64,000 nucleotides of DNA from JBMOLL01 sp049325415 (GCA_049325415.1 JBMOLL010000064.1:8075-72074); one strand, 5' to 3'. Shown: positions 33,006 to 42,503, counted from the first letter of the stretch. Notes: generated by a model not told the origin, from the letters alone. Numbers and translations: made by a program.

Positions 33006-35933
33006 TTAACTGAATAGTTCAATAATCTCTTCTTTTGAAATATTTTTCAGCGGATTATGTGATGAGATAAAATTTTCTGCCAGGGCTGATTTCCTTTCCT
33101 GCAGAAGCTGTATTTTCTCCTCAATAGTATCGGAAGAGATAAACCGGTATACAAAGACGTTTTTATCCTGGCCGATGCGGTGAGCCCGGCTGAGCGCCTG
33201 GATTTCTGCTGCCGGATTCCACCAGGGGTCAAGGATGAACACATAATCGGCTGCGGTCAGGTTCAGGCCGACGCCCCCTGCTTTTAGAGAGATAAGGAAA
33301 ACCCTGCATTTGTCATCCTGCTGGAACTGGTTGACCACCTCTTCCCTGTTGGTCGTTGAACCGGTCAGCATGGCATAGGAGCTGTTCCTTTCCTCGAGAA
33401 CTTCCCGGAACAGTTCAAGATGCATGACAAAAGCCGAAAAAACAAGCACCTTGTGTCCTTCTGCCAGAACACTCTCTATATTCCGGAACACTTCGTTGAA
33501 CTTTCCCGAATCCGCGGGATAGTCGTCATTAACCAGCCGGGGATGGTTGGAAAGCTGCCGGAGGCGGGTGAGGGCCTGAAGGACCATGAGGGCACCCTGA
33601 TCGCCTTCCACCTGATCCAGGTTTTCAAGAATGGAATTCCGGATGCTCGAGCGCTCCTCTTCATAGAGCCTTTTCTGATCCTCCGTCATACTGCAATAAA
33701 TAACCTGGTCGAGCACCGGCGGCAGTTCCGGTGCCACTTCCTCTTTGGTTCTCCGGAGGATAAAAGGACTGATCAGTTCCCGGAGTCTTTCTTCGCGGGC
33801 CTTATCGTTTTTGCGTTCTATAGGAACCACAAACTGGCGTTTGAAATAGCTGAGGCTCCCCAGGAGGCCTTCATTGATAAAATTCATTTGCGACCAGAGA
33901 TCAGTAAGAGAATTTTCTATCGGAGTACCGGTGAGTACCAGCCGGTGTGACGCTACAAGCATATCCACGGCCCGGTAAAGTTTAGATGCCGGATTCTTGA
34001 TCGTCTGGCTTTCATCCAGGATTATGTAATTAAAATAATACTCCGATAGAAACTCAATATCCTGTCTGACTGTATGATAAGTGGAAATAACCAGGTCGTA
34101 ACCGGAAAAAATACCGGTGCTGCGCATCCGGTTCATGCCGGCATGCAGATAGATCTTCAGGGAAGGCGCATATTTCAGGAGCTCATTTTTCCAGTTATGC
34201 ATGAGGGAAGCCGGTACCACGACAAGGGAAGCCGGACCTGTACTTTCTTTCTCCCCGAAAAGGGAGAGTTGTGCGTTCCCGGGAGACGCGGAAGACGGAT
34301 CCCGGACAAGATCCTCCCTGCTTTTTAATAATACGGCAATGGCCTGAAGGGTTTTTCCGAGGCCCATATCATCGGCCAGGCAGCCCCCGAATCCGTTTTT
34401 ATGCAGATACCACAACCAGGAATAGCCTTCAAGCTGATATCTTCGAAGCTCTGCCCTTAGACCTGCGGGCTGATGAACCTCAGGCAAAGCGCTTTTCAGG
34501 TTAAGCTTTTCCAGCGATTCAGGTATGACACCAGGAGCGGTATCCATCATTCGCTCAATAACCGTAAAGTGTTGCCGCTGGATATAAAAACGTTCCCCTT
34601 CTTTTCTGCCAAATTCAAAGACCTCCCTGTACCGGGCAAACCATTCGGCAGGTAATATGGCAATCGTGCCATCGGGAAGGGGGTATTCCCTTTCCCCGTT
34701 CAGAATATTTTTACGAAGCCGGATAAACGGGAAACTGAAATCCCCAAAGACGACTTCCCCGAACAGATCAAACCAGTCATTCGTCTCCTCCACCGAAACT
34801 GAGATCTCTATCTTCCCTGTAAAATAGGACTTTCCGAGGCGCTGAACGACCGTTATGTCGTAATCCTGAAGCGTTTCGGAAATTTCATTAAGAAAATTAA
34901 TGTTTTCATATACTGAATCTTCGATAGACTCATTTAAAGTTTTCTTTAAAATAAAATTGTTTTTATCCTTCTGCTTAAGTCCGACCTCGGTCAGGGTTTC
35001 CTCGAGGGCTTCCTCCCATGAAGCGTCGCGGGAAAAACACTGAAAGAGGTATTCGTCATTTTTATCGGAAAAGTCGACAAAACGTTGTTGCCTGGAGGAA
35101 GGAAAGAATTCGTATTTTCCGTATTTCAGCCGGATAACCCAGACCGGATAACCCTCCAGACCCTTCTCAAGGCTTAGCATGGCCCGTTTTTCCGGCATGA
35201 TTTCCTGAACCCTGAAGCCCTCGGGTACGACACTGAAATCGCGGAGAACATTTCTGACAAAGGTGGAAAAGTATTTCTTTTCGGATGATTTGGGGATTAG
35301 CACATGTTCCCGTGAGAAAAACGGGCGGATCTTGGTAGATTCGATCTCGTCCACAAAATAGAGATCATTACCGATCATAATGACTGCAGGAAAATTACAG
35401 ATCACCTCGGCAGGCCTTTGATAGATTTCCAGCGGAGAATCCTGATGGTGGAGGGTGAGCCGGTATCTTGACTCTGCTTCAGTCCGCGTAAAATGAAAAA
35501 CCGGGGTGGCAGGTAGCCGGTGAATGGTCAGAAAATCATCGCTGAATATATTCCGGTTTCCCTTTTCTTTCTGGAAGAGTAGTATCCGGTTTTCTGCTGC
35601 GATCTGCAGAACTTTATAAATGATTTTTTCGATATAAGGCCGGATATTTTCCGCAATAAATTCCCGGGTTACCGTATCCTGGAATTCCTTGACACTTTTC
35701 TTTTTGGAAAACATCCGGTGCAGCTTCTGATCGCTGAACTCGTCCAACAGTCGGACAATCTCTGTCTGCATAGGAGAAAGGCGTCTGTAGCTTTCGGAAA
35801 TTTCGCTTTTAACAACCGTCTCCCTGGGTTGGTAGAACTCCTGGTCGGGATGTTTAACCAGCAGGTGGGCATAGGGGATGTTACCCCAGAGCCTGTGCGG
35901 CAGGAAGCCAAGCGCAAAAAGGGTTTCTCTCAT
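33006..35933 (-). CDS. SNF2-family DEAD/DEAH-like helicase
   Basis: A 975-residue Swi2/Snf2 ATPase that moves along or remodels DNA-protein complexes. The ATPase core fills the C-terminal half: RRYQLEGYSWLWYLHKNGFG, Walker A DDMGLGKTLQ, motif Ia VVPASLMHNW, DESQ box NYIILDESQTIKN, VLTGTPIENSLTDLWSQMNF, and helicase-C LISLKAGGVGLNLTAADYVF plus ALSRAHRIGQDKNVFVYR. The N-terminal 480 residues lack a recognisable nuclease or SWIM motif and seem specific to this subfamily. It begins directly after the stop of the TerB-like gene, with no gap. Function could be transcription recycling, repair or defence; sequence alone does not decide. Confidence 0.93.
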   Translation of the reverse strand: MRETLFALGFLPHRLWGNIPYAHLLVKHPDQEFYQPRETVVKSEISESYRRLSPMQTEIVRLLDEFSDQKLHRMFSKKKSVKEFQDTVTREFIAENIRPYIEKIIYKVLQIAAENRILLFQKEKGNRNIFSDDFLTIHRLPATPVFHFTRTEAESRYRLTLHHQDSPLEIYQRPAEVICNFPAVIMIGNDLYFVDEIESTKIRPFFSREHVLIPKSSEKKYFSTFVRNVLRDFSVVPEGFRVQEIMPEKRAMLSLEKGLEGYPVWVIRLKYGKYEFFPSSRQQRFVDFSDKNDEYLFQCFSRDASWEEALEETLTEVGLKQKDKNNFILKKTLNESIEDSVYENINFLNEISETLQDYDITVVQRLGKSYFTGKIEISVSVEETNDWFDLFGEVVFGDFSFPFIRLRKNILNGEREYPLPDGTIAILPAEWFARYREVFEFGRKEGERFYIQRQHFTVIERMMDTAPGVIPESLEKLNLKSALPEVHQPAGLRAELRRYQLEGYSWLWYLHKNGFGGCLADDMGLGKTLQAIAVLLKSREDLVRDPSSASPGNAQLSLFGEKESTGPASLVVVPASLMHNWKNELLKYAPSLKIYLHAGMNRMRSTGIFSGYDLVISTYHTVRQDIEFLSEYYFNYIILDESQTIKNPASKLYRAVDMLVASHRLVLTGTPIENSLTDLWSQMNFINEGLLGSLSYFKRQFVVPIERKNDKAREERLRELISPFILRRTKEEVAPELPPVLDQVIYCSMTEDQKRLYEEERSSIRNSILENLDQVEGDQGALMVLQALTRLRQLSNHPRLVNDDYPADSGKFNEVFRNIESVLAEGHKVLVFSAFVMHLELFREVLEERNSSYAMLTGSTTNREEVVNQFQQDDKCRVFLISLKAGGVGLNLTAADYVFILDPWWNPAAEIQALSRAHRIGQDKNVFVYRFISSDTIEEKIQLLQERKSALAENFISSHNPLKNISKEEIIELFS

Positions 35934-36338
35934 TTAATTATACCCTGCCTTAAATATTTTAATCACTTCCCCGGGCGGCAAGGGCTTCCCCTCATTTTCC
36001 ACCATATTTTCGATCAGCTGTTCCACCGACCAGTTATTCAGACCCATCCGCAGGCCCACATCCCGGCAAAAGTCTCTTTCTGCCTGCGTAAAACGCTGAT
36101 CGATTCCCATCATTAGCAAGAGGCTCTGAAAATGGAAAATCCTGCGGAATTCATCCTGTGGCGGCGTAAAAGGGACATCCTCAAAGTAGAGCTTTTCCAC
36201 CTCGCCGGCGAAAATTCCCATTTTTTCCGCGATGACGATAATAAAATTCTTCTCTAATGGAGTAGCTCCATGATCCACCCTGGACAGAAGAATTAGTTCC
36301 TTTATCAGACTTAGTTTTTCCTGGTGTTCCCGGTCCAT
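35934..36338 (-). CDS. TerB-like small helical protein
   Basis: A 134-residue all-helical cytosolic protein. The arrangement LIKELILLSRVDHGATPLEK followed by LLLMMGIDQRFTQAERDFC resembles the paired acidic helices of the TerB/tellurite-resistance fold, where the two Asp positions sit in the metal site. It ends exactly where the SNF2 helicase starts, so the two are almost certainly cotranslated. Assignment to TerB-like is by pattern, not by a strong signature. Confidence 0.62.
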   Translation of the reverse strand: MDREHQEKLSLIKELILLSRVDHGATPLEKNFIIVIAEKMGIFAGEVEKLYFEDVPFTPPQDEFRRIFHFQSLLLMMGIDQRFTQAERDFCRDVGLRMGLNNWSVEQLIENMVENEGKPLPPGEVIKIFKAGYN

Positions 36339-36399
36339 TGACTATACTGGTGAAAGAATTCAAAGATAACAATCTGCGTCAGATTATCTGTCCTGCCGC

Positions 36400-39300
36400 T
36401 CATTTATCCTCCCTTTTATCCCCCATCCGGATATCCGTTTCCTCCCCGTTTCCTTTAATGGTAACGACAACAAATTTCCCGGATGTGGCATTCTGCATCT
36501 CATCTGTTCCTTCTTTCTGTTTTCCTTCACGGTAGGTCATGGCGCTCCATGCGGCCCCTTTTACCAGGTTAGACGGAAGTCGAAGTAAATAATCATAGGT
36601 ATTGTCAAAGCCATGTTCACCTTCAATTACAATCTGTCCGATCGTGGACCCAATGCTGGTCTTCGGAATATACACCCGTCCGTCCACCAGGGTGAAATTA
36701 TTCCTCAACTCTGCAAAACGAACATCATCCAGATCCTTGTTTCCGAAATATTTGGCCAGTTCATGCAAGGGCGCAAAATTCTTTACCTCACCGTCCCTGA
36801 TGATCACATTCAGAAAAGCCGTACTTCCAGCAAGGTCCAGGCTCATTTCCGGTGTAATGAAAAACTCGGCAAGCCCCTTGACTGTCAGTACTCCGGCAAA
36901 GTTATCCTGAAGTGAATAGTGCCTTTCATCATATTCCATGTCAAGCTTCAGGTCCTTAATGTTAAAGTTATTGACCTCCATGCTTGCTCCCAGCACATAG
37001 CGTTCCGGATCAATTACACTGAACTGTCCGTTGAAAAACAGGGTGCCGCCACTTATTGAAACAAGAGATAAACTATCCATAGTGAATACCCTGGATGGAG
37101 ACACTTTAAGTCTTCCTTTAAGATCCTTCAGGCTGGCCATTTCATAAACGATCGTTCCCACATTCAGATCCAGACTGATCTGTGGGTAGTTATACCGGCT
37201 CAGGCGGCTGAAAAAAGAACCGTTATCTTCTTCTGCAATTGCCGGAGCATCAGCTTCCGGCTCCTCCTCTCCAGAATAGTACACTTCCAGGATCTCATCA
37301 AGGCTGATCATATCGGACCGGAGCCGGAGCTGTCCTTTCATGGCCGTTGTGAGCGAATCGAGGAAATTATCAACATAGCCGGAAATGTTAATGTCACTTT
37401 GCCCGACCTTCCCTTTCATCTGGTCAATTATCAGGCGGTCGCCCTTCCTTTCTGCCCGGAGATCCATGCCTGCCACTTCAAAGGGATAGGCGCTCCAGCA
37501 AAAATGAAGATTTTTAATACTCAGGTCAAGATCCGGATCAAAGGTCTCTTTCTGAAAGGTCCCCGGGGGCAGCACTACCTGGAAGTTGGCATTAAAACGG
37601 TCCATGCGATCAGCCGCATAACTATCCGACAGCATAAATTCCCCGTCATAGGTAAGCAGATCGCTCAGGAGCAGGCTCTCTGATTTTAGGCTCAGACTGA
37701 AATCAACGGGGCTCAATGTGTCGTCGTTATAGAGTGCCTGAAAATTCCGCACTGCTGCCGATATCTGGATGTTTGTATTCCCCAGCCTACCCTTGAGCTT
37801 CTCTATACTGACATCCTGCCCTCCCATCCGAAGTTCGCCCGAAAAATCTTTCAACGGTGCCATTCCTTTCATTTCTCCGGAGAATTCACTAATGAGAAGT
37901 TGCAGGTAATCCGGCAGACCGGTCTCCAGGATTTTTTCCCTTGCATTAAGGCCTGTGATCAGATTGCAATTCAAACTGAGCCCGGTCAGTTCTCCATATG
38001 GTTCACTGTTCCAGGTGCTGTCTCCTGTCAGGTCGGCAAGTTTCAGTTTACCGGCATGAATCCGGAGAGAACCTTTAACCTGGTCCCGGTATCCAAGAGC
38101 TGCTGTCACCAACCCTGAAAAGTCAGCATCCAGGAAAAGATCTGTATTGCCCGTTTTAAGGATAAGGGAATCCAGGAACAGATCCTTTCCCTTCAACAAC
38201 AGGGCGCCATCCATATAGACCGGTTCCCTGTCGGGTAAACGAAAATTTAGATCAGCAAGCCTGAGGTCCAGATGGCTTTCAGGACTGAGAAACTCGCCGG
38301 ATTCCGGAAGTATCTTTCCAAACAATCTGGCCTTAATGTCAGCCCGTCCTCCAAGTTCACTTAAAATGCTGTCGCTCAGCATTTTTTCCATTCCAGCAAG
38401 TTCGGCAGAGGCATTTAGCTGAATGTCTACTTCCGGGTTAAGCAGGTTTTGGACCATCATTTTGCCGCTCAGTTCTCCCCCGGGAAGTCGGGCTTTCAGG
38501 CGGTCGATCACCACCACAGCCTCCGAAAGATCAGGTTTCCGGCCGTTATTAATATAGCCCATGAAAGAAATGTCTTCTACTTTTTTATCAATGGCTTTTA
38601 TCCTGAAGCCAAGGCCATCGGCACCAAAATTCACTTTGATATCAGGCAGTTCCCTTCCAATGGAGCCCCTTACGGTTCCGCTGAGGTAGATCGACCCGGA
38701 ACCTGTTTGTTCAATTTCATCAAGATCAAGTACTCCGTTCAGAAGAAAGTTCAGCAGATCGAGGCCCGAATTTTTTGCCCGAAAAGTGATATCGGCCATG
38801 GCAGAAGTACCGGTTTCATATGTTCCCCAGACCTCCAGCTCGGTTTGTTTCAGCCGCAGGGAACTGGGTTCCACTTCAATTTTCTTCAGTACCGGGTTAT
38901 AGCTGACCCCACCGTGGAAAAGCAGGTTTCTCGGGTTGTCAAAGGAATAATAATCCGAGCTCAGCTCATTAAGATTCAGATCAAGATCAAGACTGGCCCG
39001 GATCATTTCGGGGTAGTAGGACAGATTTGCACGCAACTGGTTAATACGGAAGCCGGCTGTACTCTGAAGCAGGTCGTTGTCGACCGAAATCAGCAAATTT
39101 CGGAAACTGACCCTCTCAAGATCAAGTTTCATGGTTCCGGTTCCGGTAGCGCTGCTGTCTGCTTCCGAACTTAACAGGTCCCCGAGAGCCCGTTCCAGAT
39201 TGGTAGACCCGTCCTCATAAATTTTCAGACGAATCACCCCCGATTCCACATCAATCGCAGCAAACCGGTATTCTCCTTTAAGAAGTGCCTTCAGATCGAG

Positions 39301-39606
39301 CGAAAGGCCAAAACCTTCGATCATCATGATGGTGCTTCCCGAAACCGGGGAGAGGGAATCCGGCACGCCGATGTACTGTACTTCCTTTACCTTTAACATG
39401 ATATCAGGAAAATGCAGGAAGGGAACAAAACTGATCTGTCCGACCTGAAGTTCTCCCTGTTGCATGGAATTGAAATAGTCAACCGCTTCATTCTTGATCC
39501 TGCCCCGAAAGAGGTAAAAAAGCAGGGTGACTAGCAGCATGAGGGCCAGGAAACCGGCAATGATCCAGCCAGCTATCCTGAATATTTTTTTTACTATTTG
39601 GGCCAT
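36400..39606 (-). CDS. AsmA-family envelope protein
   Basis: A 1068-residue protein anchored by one N-terminal helix (about 14-34) and otherwise periplasmic. The start MAQIVKKIFRIAGWIIAGFL and early GRIKNEAVDYFNSMQ match the AsmA N-domain; the C-terminal part (about 870-1050: DLAGSTAFLNVIIRDGEVKN, FAELRNNFTLVDGRVYI, IGQIVIEGEHGFD) matches the AsmA C-terminal domain. The rest is repetitive beta-strand, consistent with a beta-groove that carries lipid between membranes in this family. It lies 61 nt upstream of the TerB-like gene, but the envelope role makes a functional link doubtful. Confidence 0.88.
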   Translation of the reverse strand: MAQIVKKIFRIAGWIIAGFLALMLLVTLLFYLFRGRIKNEAVDYFNSMQQGELQVGQISFVPFLHFPDIMLKVKEVQYIGVPDSLSPVSGSTIMMIEGFGLSLDLKALLKGEYRFAAIDVESGVIRLKIYEDGSTNLERALGDLLSSEADSSATGTGTMKLDLERVSFRNLLISVDNDLLQSTAGFRINQLRANLSYYPEMIRASLDLDLNLNELSSDYYSFDNPRNLLFHGGVSYNPVLKKIEVEPSSLRLKQTELEVWGTYETGTSAMADITFRAKNSGLDLLNFLLNGVLDLDEIEQTGSGSIYLSGTVRGSIGRELPDIKVNFGADGLGFRIKAIDKKVEDISFMGYINNGRKPDLSEAVVVIDRLKARLPGGELSGKMMVQNLLNPEVDIQLNASAELAGMEKMLSDSILSELGGRADIKARLFGKILPESGEFLSPESHLDLRLADLNFRLPDREPVYMDGALLLKGKDLFLDSLILKTGNTDLFLDADFSGLVTAALGYRDQVKGSLRIHAGKLKLADLTGDSTWNSEPYGELTGLSLNCNLITGLNAREKILETGLPDYLQLLISEFSGEMKGMAPLKDFSGELRMGGQDVSIEKLKGRLGNTNIQISAAVRNFQALYNDDTLSPVDFSLSLKSESLLLSDLLTYDGEFMLSDSYAADRMDRFNANFQVVLPPGTFQKETFDPDLDLSIKNLHFCWSAYPFEVAGMDLRAERKGDRLIIDQMKGKVGQSDINISGYVDNFLDSLTTAMKGQLRLRSDMISLDEILEVYYSGEEEPEADAPAIAEEDNGSFFSRLSRYNYPQISLDLNVGTIVYEMASLKDLKGRLKVSPSRVFTMDSLSLVSISGGTLFFNGQFSVIDPERYVLGASMEVNNFNIKDLKLDMEYDERHYSLQDNFAGVLTVKGLAEFFITPEMSLDLAGSTAFLNVIIRDGEVKNFAPLHELAKYFGNKDLDDVRFAELRNNFTLVDGRVYIPKTSIGSTIGQIVIEGEHGFDNTYDYLLRLPSNLVKGAAWSAMTYREGKQKEGTDEMQNATSGKFVVVTIKGNGEETDIRMGDKREDK

Positions 39607-39799
39607 ACGAAGGTGGATTTGAACGGATAGAACTACCTCACCGGATAACCGGATGAAGATTCATCACTATTCAAATTTAAGGTATTGGTATCAATGCACC
39701 ACATAAAATAAAAAAAATCAGGAGGGAAGTCTGTTTGCCTGACGGAACCAGGCCTTAACAGGCTGTTTTTGTGGGCCAGGTTAAAAAAAAGATGGCGTG

Positions 39800-39839
39800 T
39801 TGAAATTCTTGCATAGCCTGAAAATTCTTAATACCTTTA
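39800..39839 (+). promoter_or_regulatory. Promoter of the small lipoprotein gene
   Basis: TTG (39809-39811), 20-nt spacer, TACCTTTA (39832-39839), one base off TAnnTTTG; another TTG at 39800 is too far. It lies 22 nt before the ATG. Confidence 0.58.
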
Positions 39840-39861
39840 TTCGATCCAAAATGACGGAAAT

Positions 39862-40092
39862 ATGAAGAAGAAGTTTTTACGCCTTACAGCAGCATTTGTA
39901 ATTATGGCGGCCGTTGTGCCGGCGTGCAATCTTCTGGAAGATTGCGGAACCTGTGAACTGGACTATCAGTACAGTGACGGGACCATTGAGTATGGTACAC
40001 CCCTGATTTATTGCGGTGAGGATTACCAGAACAAACTTAATTCCACCCCGACGACCATCCTTGGTGTCACGACCTACTGGAGTTGCGAGTGA
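39862..40092 (+). CDS. Small cysteine-rich lipoprotein
   Basis: A 76-residue protein with a lipoprotein signal peptide: basic start MKKKFLRL, hydrophobic core, and lipobox VVPAC (acylated Cys22). The mature 55 residues hold four more cysteines (about 28, 31, 51, 75), two of them in CGTC, and a tyrosine-rich stretch. I do not recognise the family. It is monocistronic, with its own promoter before and a strong terminator after, which supports it as a real, expressed gene. Confidence 0.75.
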   Translation: MKKKFLRLTAAFVIMAAVVPACNLLEDCGTCELDYQYSDGTIEYGTPLIYCGEDYQNKLNSTPTTILGVTTYWSCE

Positions 40093-40156
40093 TATTTTCC
40101 TGAATCCGGTTATACAGGGATAGGAATGTTCTTCCTCTGTAAAATTCGTATGAAAT

Positions 40157-40190
40157 AATAAAGGCCGCTGAAATCGCGGCCTTTATTATT
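40157..40190. terminator. Bidirectional terminator
   Basis: AATAAAGGCCGC pairs with GCGGCCTTTATT around a short loop, with A-rich and T-rich flanks on both sides. It separates the small lipoprotein (plus) from the phosphatase gene that ends at 40204 (minus). Confidence 0.85.
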
Positions 40191-40203
40191 ATTTACTTGT
40201 TTG

Positions 40204-42069
40204 TCAGTATTTTACCCCGATCACCAGGACGTCATCCACCTGTTCGACATCTTTTTTGTAGTCTTCAAAGATTTCGTTCAGTTTCACTCCCTGCTCATAC
40301 ATAGTGAGATCCTGGATTTCCAGTAGAACCTTTCTGAAATTTTTTGAAAGGAACTTTTTCTGCTGCGGCCCGCCGAACTGATCACAATATCCGTCGGAGA
40401 AGGTATAAAAGGTATCACCCTTCTGCAGATCGATTTCATTCAGCGAAAAATCATTCATGATCTCATGAACCGCAACGGGCATTTTATCTGCCTTGTATTC
40501 GGTAAGCTCCCCGTTCCGGATCAGGTAAAGGGGATTATTGGCACCGGCATAGGTCAGCTTATTCCGTTTATAGTCAATAATGCAGACGGTCATATCCATC
40601 CCGTCCTTCACCCCGCTGCTGTTTTCGGCCTGTTGCTGTTTGAGGGCTTCCACGATCAGGTCGCGCAGGGAATTGAGAACTTTCTCCGGACTAAGGACTT
40701 TCCTGTTATTGATGATTTCATTCAGCATACTTACCCCGAGCATGCTCATAAATGCTCCGGGTACACCATGGCCGGTGCAGTCGGCAGTAATTATCACCTG
40801 TTTATCTTCCAGACGGTTTACCCAGTAAAAGTCACCGCTTACGATGTCCCGTGGCTTATACAGCACAAAATGCTCAAATTTGTCGCTGAACAATTCCAGG
40901 GAGGGCAGCAGGGCCCGCTGGATCCTTTTGGCGTATTCAATACTGTCGGTGATATGCTTTTTCTGGTAGGCGATCTGGTCGCGCTGTTGTTCGGCTTCTT
41001 CTTTTTGCAGGGCGATCACCCTGTTTTTCTCCTCGAGTAGCAGGTTTGCTTTTTTCTTATCCCTGTAGTTCTTATAAATGAAATAGACCAAGCCCGACAC
41101 CAGGATCAGCGCCAGGATTGCAGCGTAGATGATCAACCGCTGTTTCTGGATGGCCTCAACCTGTATAGCAATGGTCTCATCGTTCTTTTTGATCACTTCT
41201 TCATTCAACCTGATGGTTTCCTGTTTGGCGTCGATGTCAGCCTGCTGTCCGGCCAGAACCTCCTTCTGCCTGTTCACTTCTGCCACCTGTTCACCGATCA
41301 CCTTCTTCTGTGCTGCAATTTCAGACAGCATACGGCTCAGTTCCAGAGCCTTCTGTTCCAGAGCCGCCTGTTTCTTCTTGATCTCGGCGAACAGCTGGTC
41401 GAGGACTCCTTTCTGGGCAATGATCATGGAATCCTGTTCCCGGATCTGCTTCAGCTGATCATCTATCAGGATTTTCTGCTGCCGGGTCACTTCTTTCTCC
41501 TCGCTTAACTTAACATCCGTTTCCTGAAAGAGGACCTCCCAGTCTTCCCTGGTTTTGACCGCCTGGGCAAGGAACAGTTCATCAACAATAAGACCTTCGG
41601 CCCGCATCAGTTCCTCATTGGCTTCGAAGCGGGGTTTACCGTCGACCACGATGAAATTGATCATGGACTGCCGGAAAGGATAGCCTTCAGAAATCAGGAG
41701 TGTATTCCATCCATGAACCTTTGTAAGGAGTTCATCAATCTTAATTCCTTCGGCACTGTTGGCAAAGACCACATTGGTTCTTTCCAGCCGGGACACTGTC
41801 GGATATAGATACACCCTGATCGGTTTTCCCTGGATAAATTTTCTGGTTTTGGCCAGATTCGCCACCTCCCAGTAAAACTTATCATCGTTATCCAGGATGG
41901 CGATCGAAAATTCTTCCTGCTGATTAAAGGAGGAATCAAACTTTACATACTTTGAAATATCCAGAATGTAAAGAGCCCTGGTCTGATCTGTCAGCCCGTT
42001 CTGCGCCTTGAGCAAGGCAAAGGGGGCAAGTATCAGCACCAGAAAGATAAATAACTTCTTTCCTGACAT
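40204..42069 (-). CDS. YfiR-like domain/coiled coil/SpoIIE phosphatase
   Basis: A 621-residue sensor phosphatase. Signal peptide MSGKKLFIFLVLILAPFALLKAQ; a periplasmic domain (about 29-172) with INFIVVDGKPRFEAN and GLIVDELFLAQA, the pattern of YfiR/DUF4154; a long coiled coil (about 185-310) with regular IxxQxxxL heptads; one membrane helix (312-332); a second short coiled coil; and SpoIIE (380-621) with PRDIVSGDFYW (Asp413), TADCTGHG (Asp430), FSDGYCDQFGG and VDDVLVIGVKY. YfiR normally restrains a diguanylate cyclase, so coupling to a phosphatase is unusual. The frame continues 75 codons upstream; the ATG at 42069 keeps the signal first. Confidence 0.86.
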   Translation of the reverse strand: MSGKKLFIFLVLILAPFALLKAQNGLTDQTRALYILDISKYVKFDSSFNQQEEFSIAILDNDDKFYWEVANLAKTRKFIQGKPIRVYLYPTVSRLERTNVVFANSAEGIKIDELLTKVHGWNTLLISEGYPFRQSMINFIVVDGKPRFEANEELMRAEGLIVDELFLAQAVKTREDWEVLFQETDVKLSEEKEVTRQQKILIDDQLKQIREQDSMIIAQKGVLDQLFAEIKKKQAALEQKALELSRMLSEIAAQKKVIGEQVAEVNRQKEVLAGQQADIDAKQETIRLNEEVIKKNDETIAIQVEAIQKQRLIIYAAILALILVSGLVYFIYKNYRDKKKANLLLEEKNRVIALQKEEAEQQRDQIAYQKKHITDSIEYAKRIQRALLPSLELFSDKFEHFVLYKPRDIVSGDFYWVNRLEDKQVIITADCTGHGVPGAFMSMLGVSMLNEIINNRKVLSPEKVLNSLRDLIVEALKQQQAENSSGVKDGMDMTVCIIDYKRNKLTYAGANNPLYLIRNGELTEYKADKMPVAVHEIMNDFSLNEIDLQKGDTFYTFSDGYCDQFGGPQQKKFLSKNFRKVLLEIQDLTMYEQGVKLNEIFEDYKKDVEQVDDVLVIGVKY

Positions 42070-42503
42070 AGTAAGTAGCATTAGGGTATGAAGGGAACCG
42101 GTAAACAGCAGGTGTGCATCAATACGTAAAAAAGTGCAGGATACCGGACCTCTCCGAATTTTAGTGAAAATTACATATGAAGCCAGATATTTCCAAACCT
42201 TTAGTGCGAATATTCCCTGTTTTATAAAAGAACTGTTAATTTTCAGAAGCAAACACCCGGGCATTAGCCTGAAACGGCCGGGAAGTCCCTCCATACGAAA
42301 CTAACATTCAAAAGAGACTTCCCGAACATGTTACCATCCTGCACAAGGAAACGACTTTGTATGAAGCGGTTTCTTACCGACTGTAAAAAAGCGGGTTAAA
42401 TATATTTGCATTTCCGGTTTTTGCCCATTATATTGGCCCTTTGATTAAGCGCTACCTAATTATGTCTGCAAACAAAAGGCAGAGCATAATATCCTGAGAA
42501 CCT
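42070..42503. other. Divergent 434-nt intergenic region
   Basis: Between the YfiR/SpoIIE gene and the SLC13 transporter gene. On the plus strand TATATTTG (42401-42408) is a perfect -7 element about 95 nt before the transporter ATG, with CTG rather than TTG at the -33 site. I see no supported ORF or clear dyad. Confidence 0.4.

Noticed and set aside
38449..39174. 241-codon plus-strand frame opposite the AsmA-like gene
   Set aside because: Antisense shadow; no homology recognised and no upstream signals.
33006..39606. A defence island around the SNF2 helicase (DISARM- or BREX-like)
   Set aside because: No methyltransferase, nuclease, protease or phage-related gene accompanies it; neighbours are TerB-like and AsmA-like genes.
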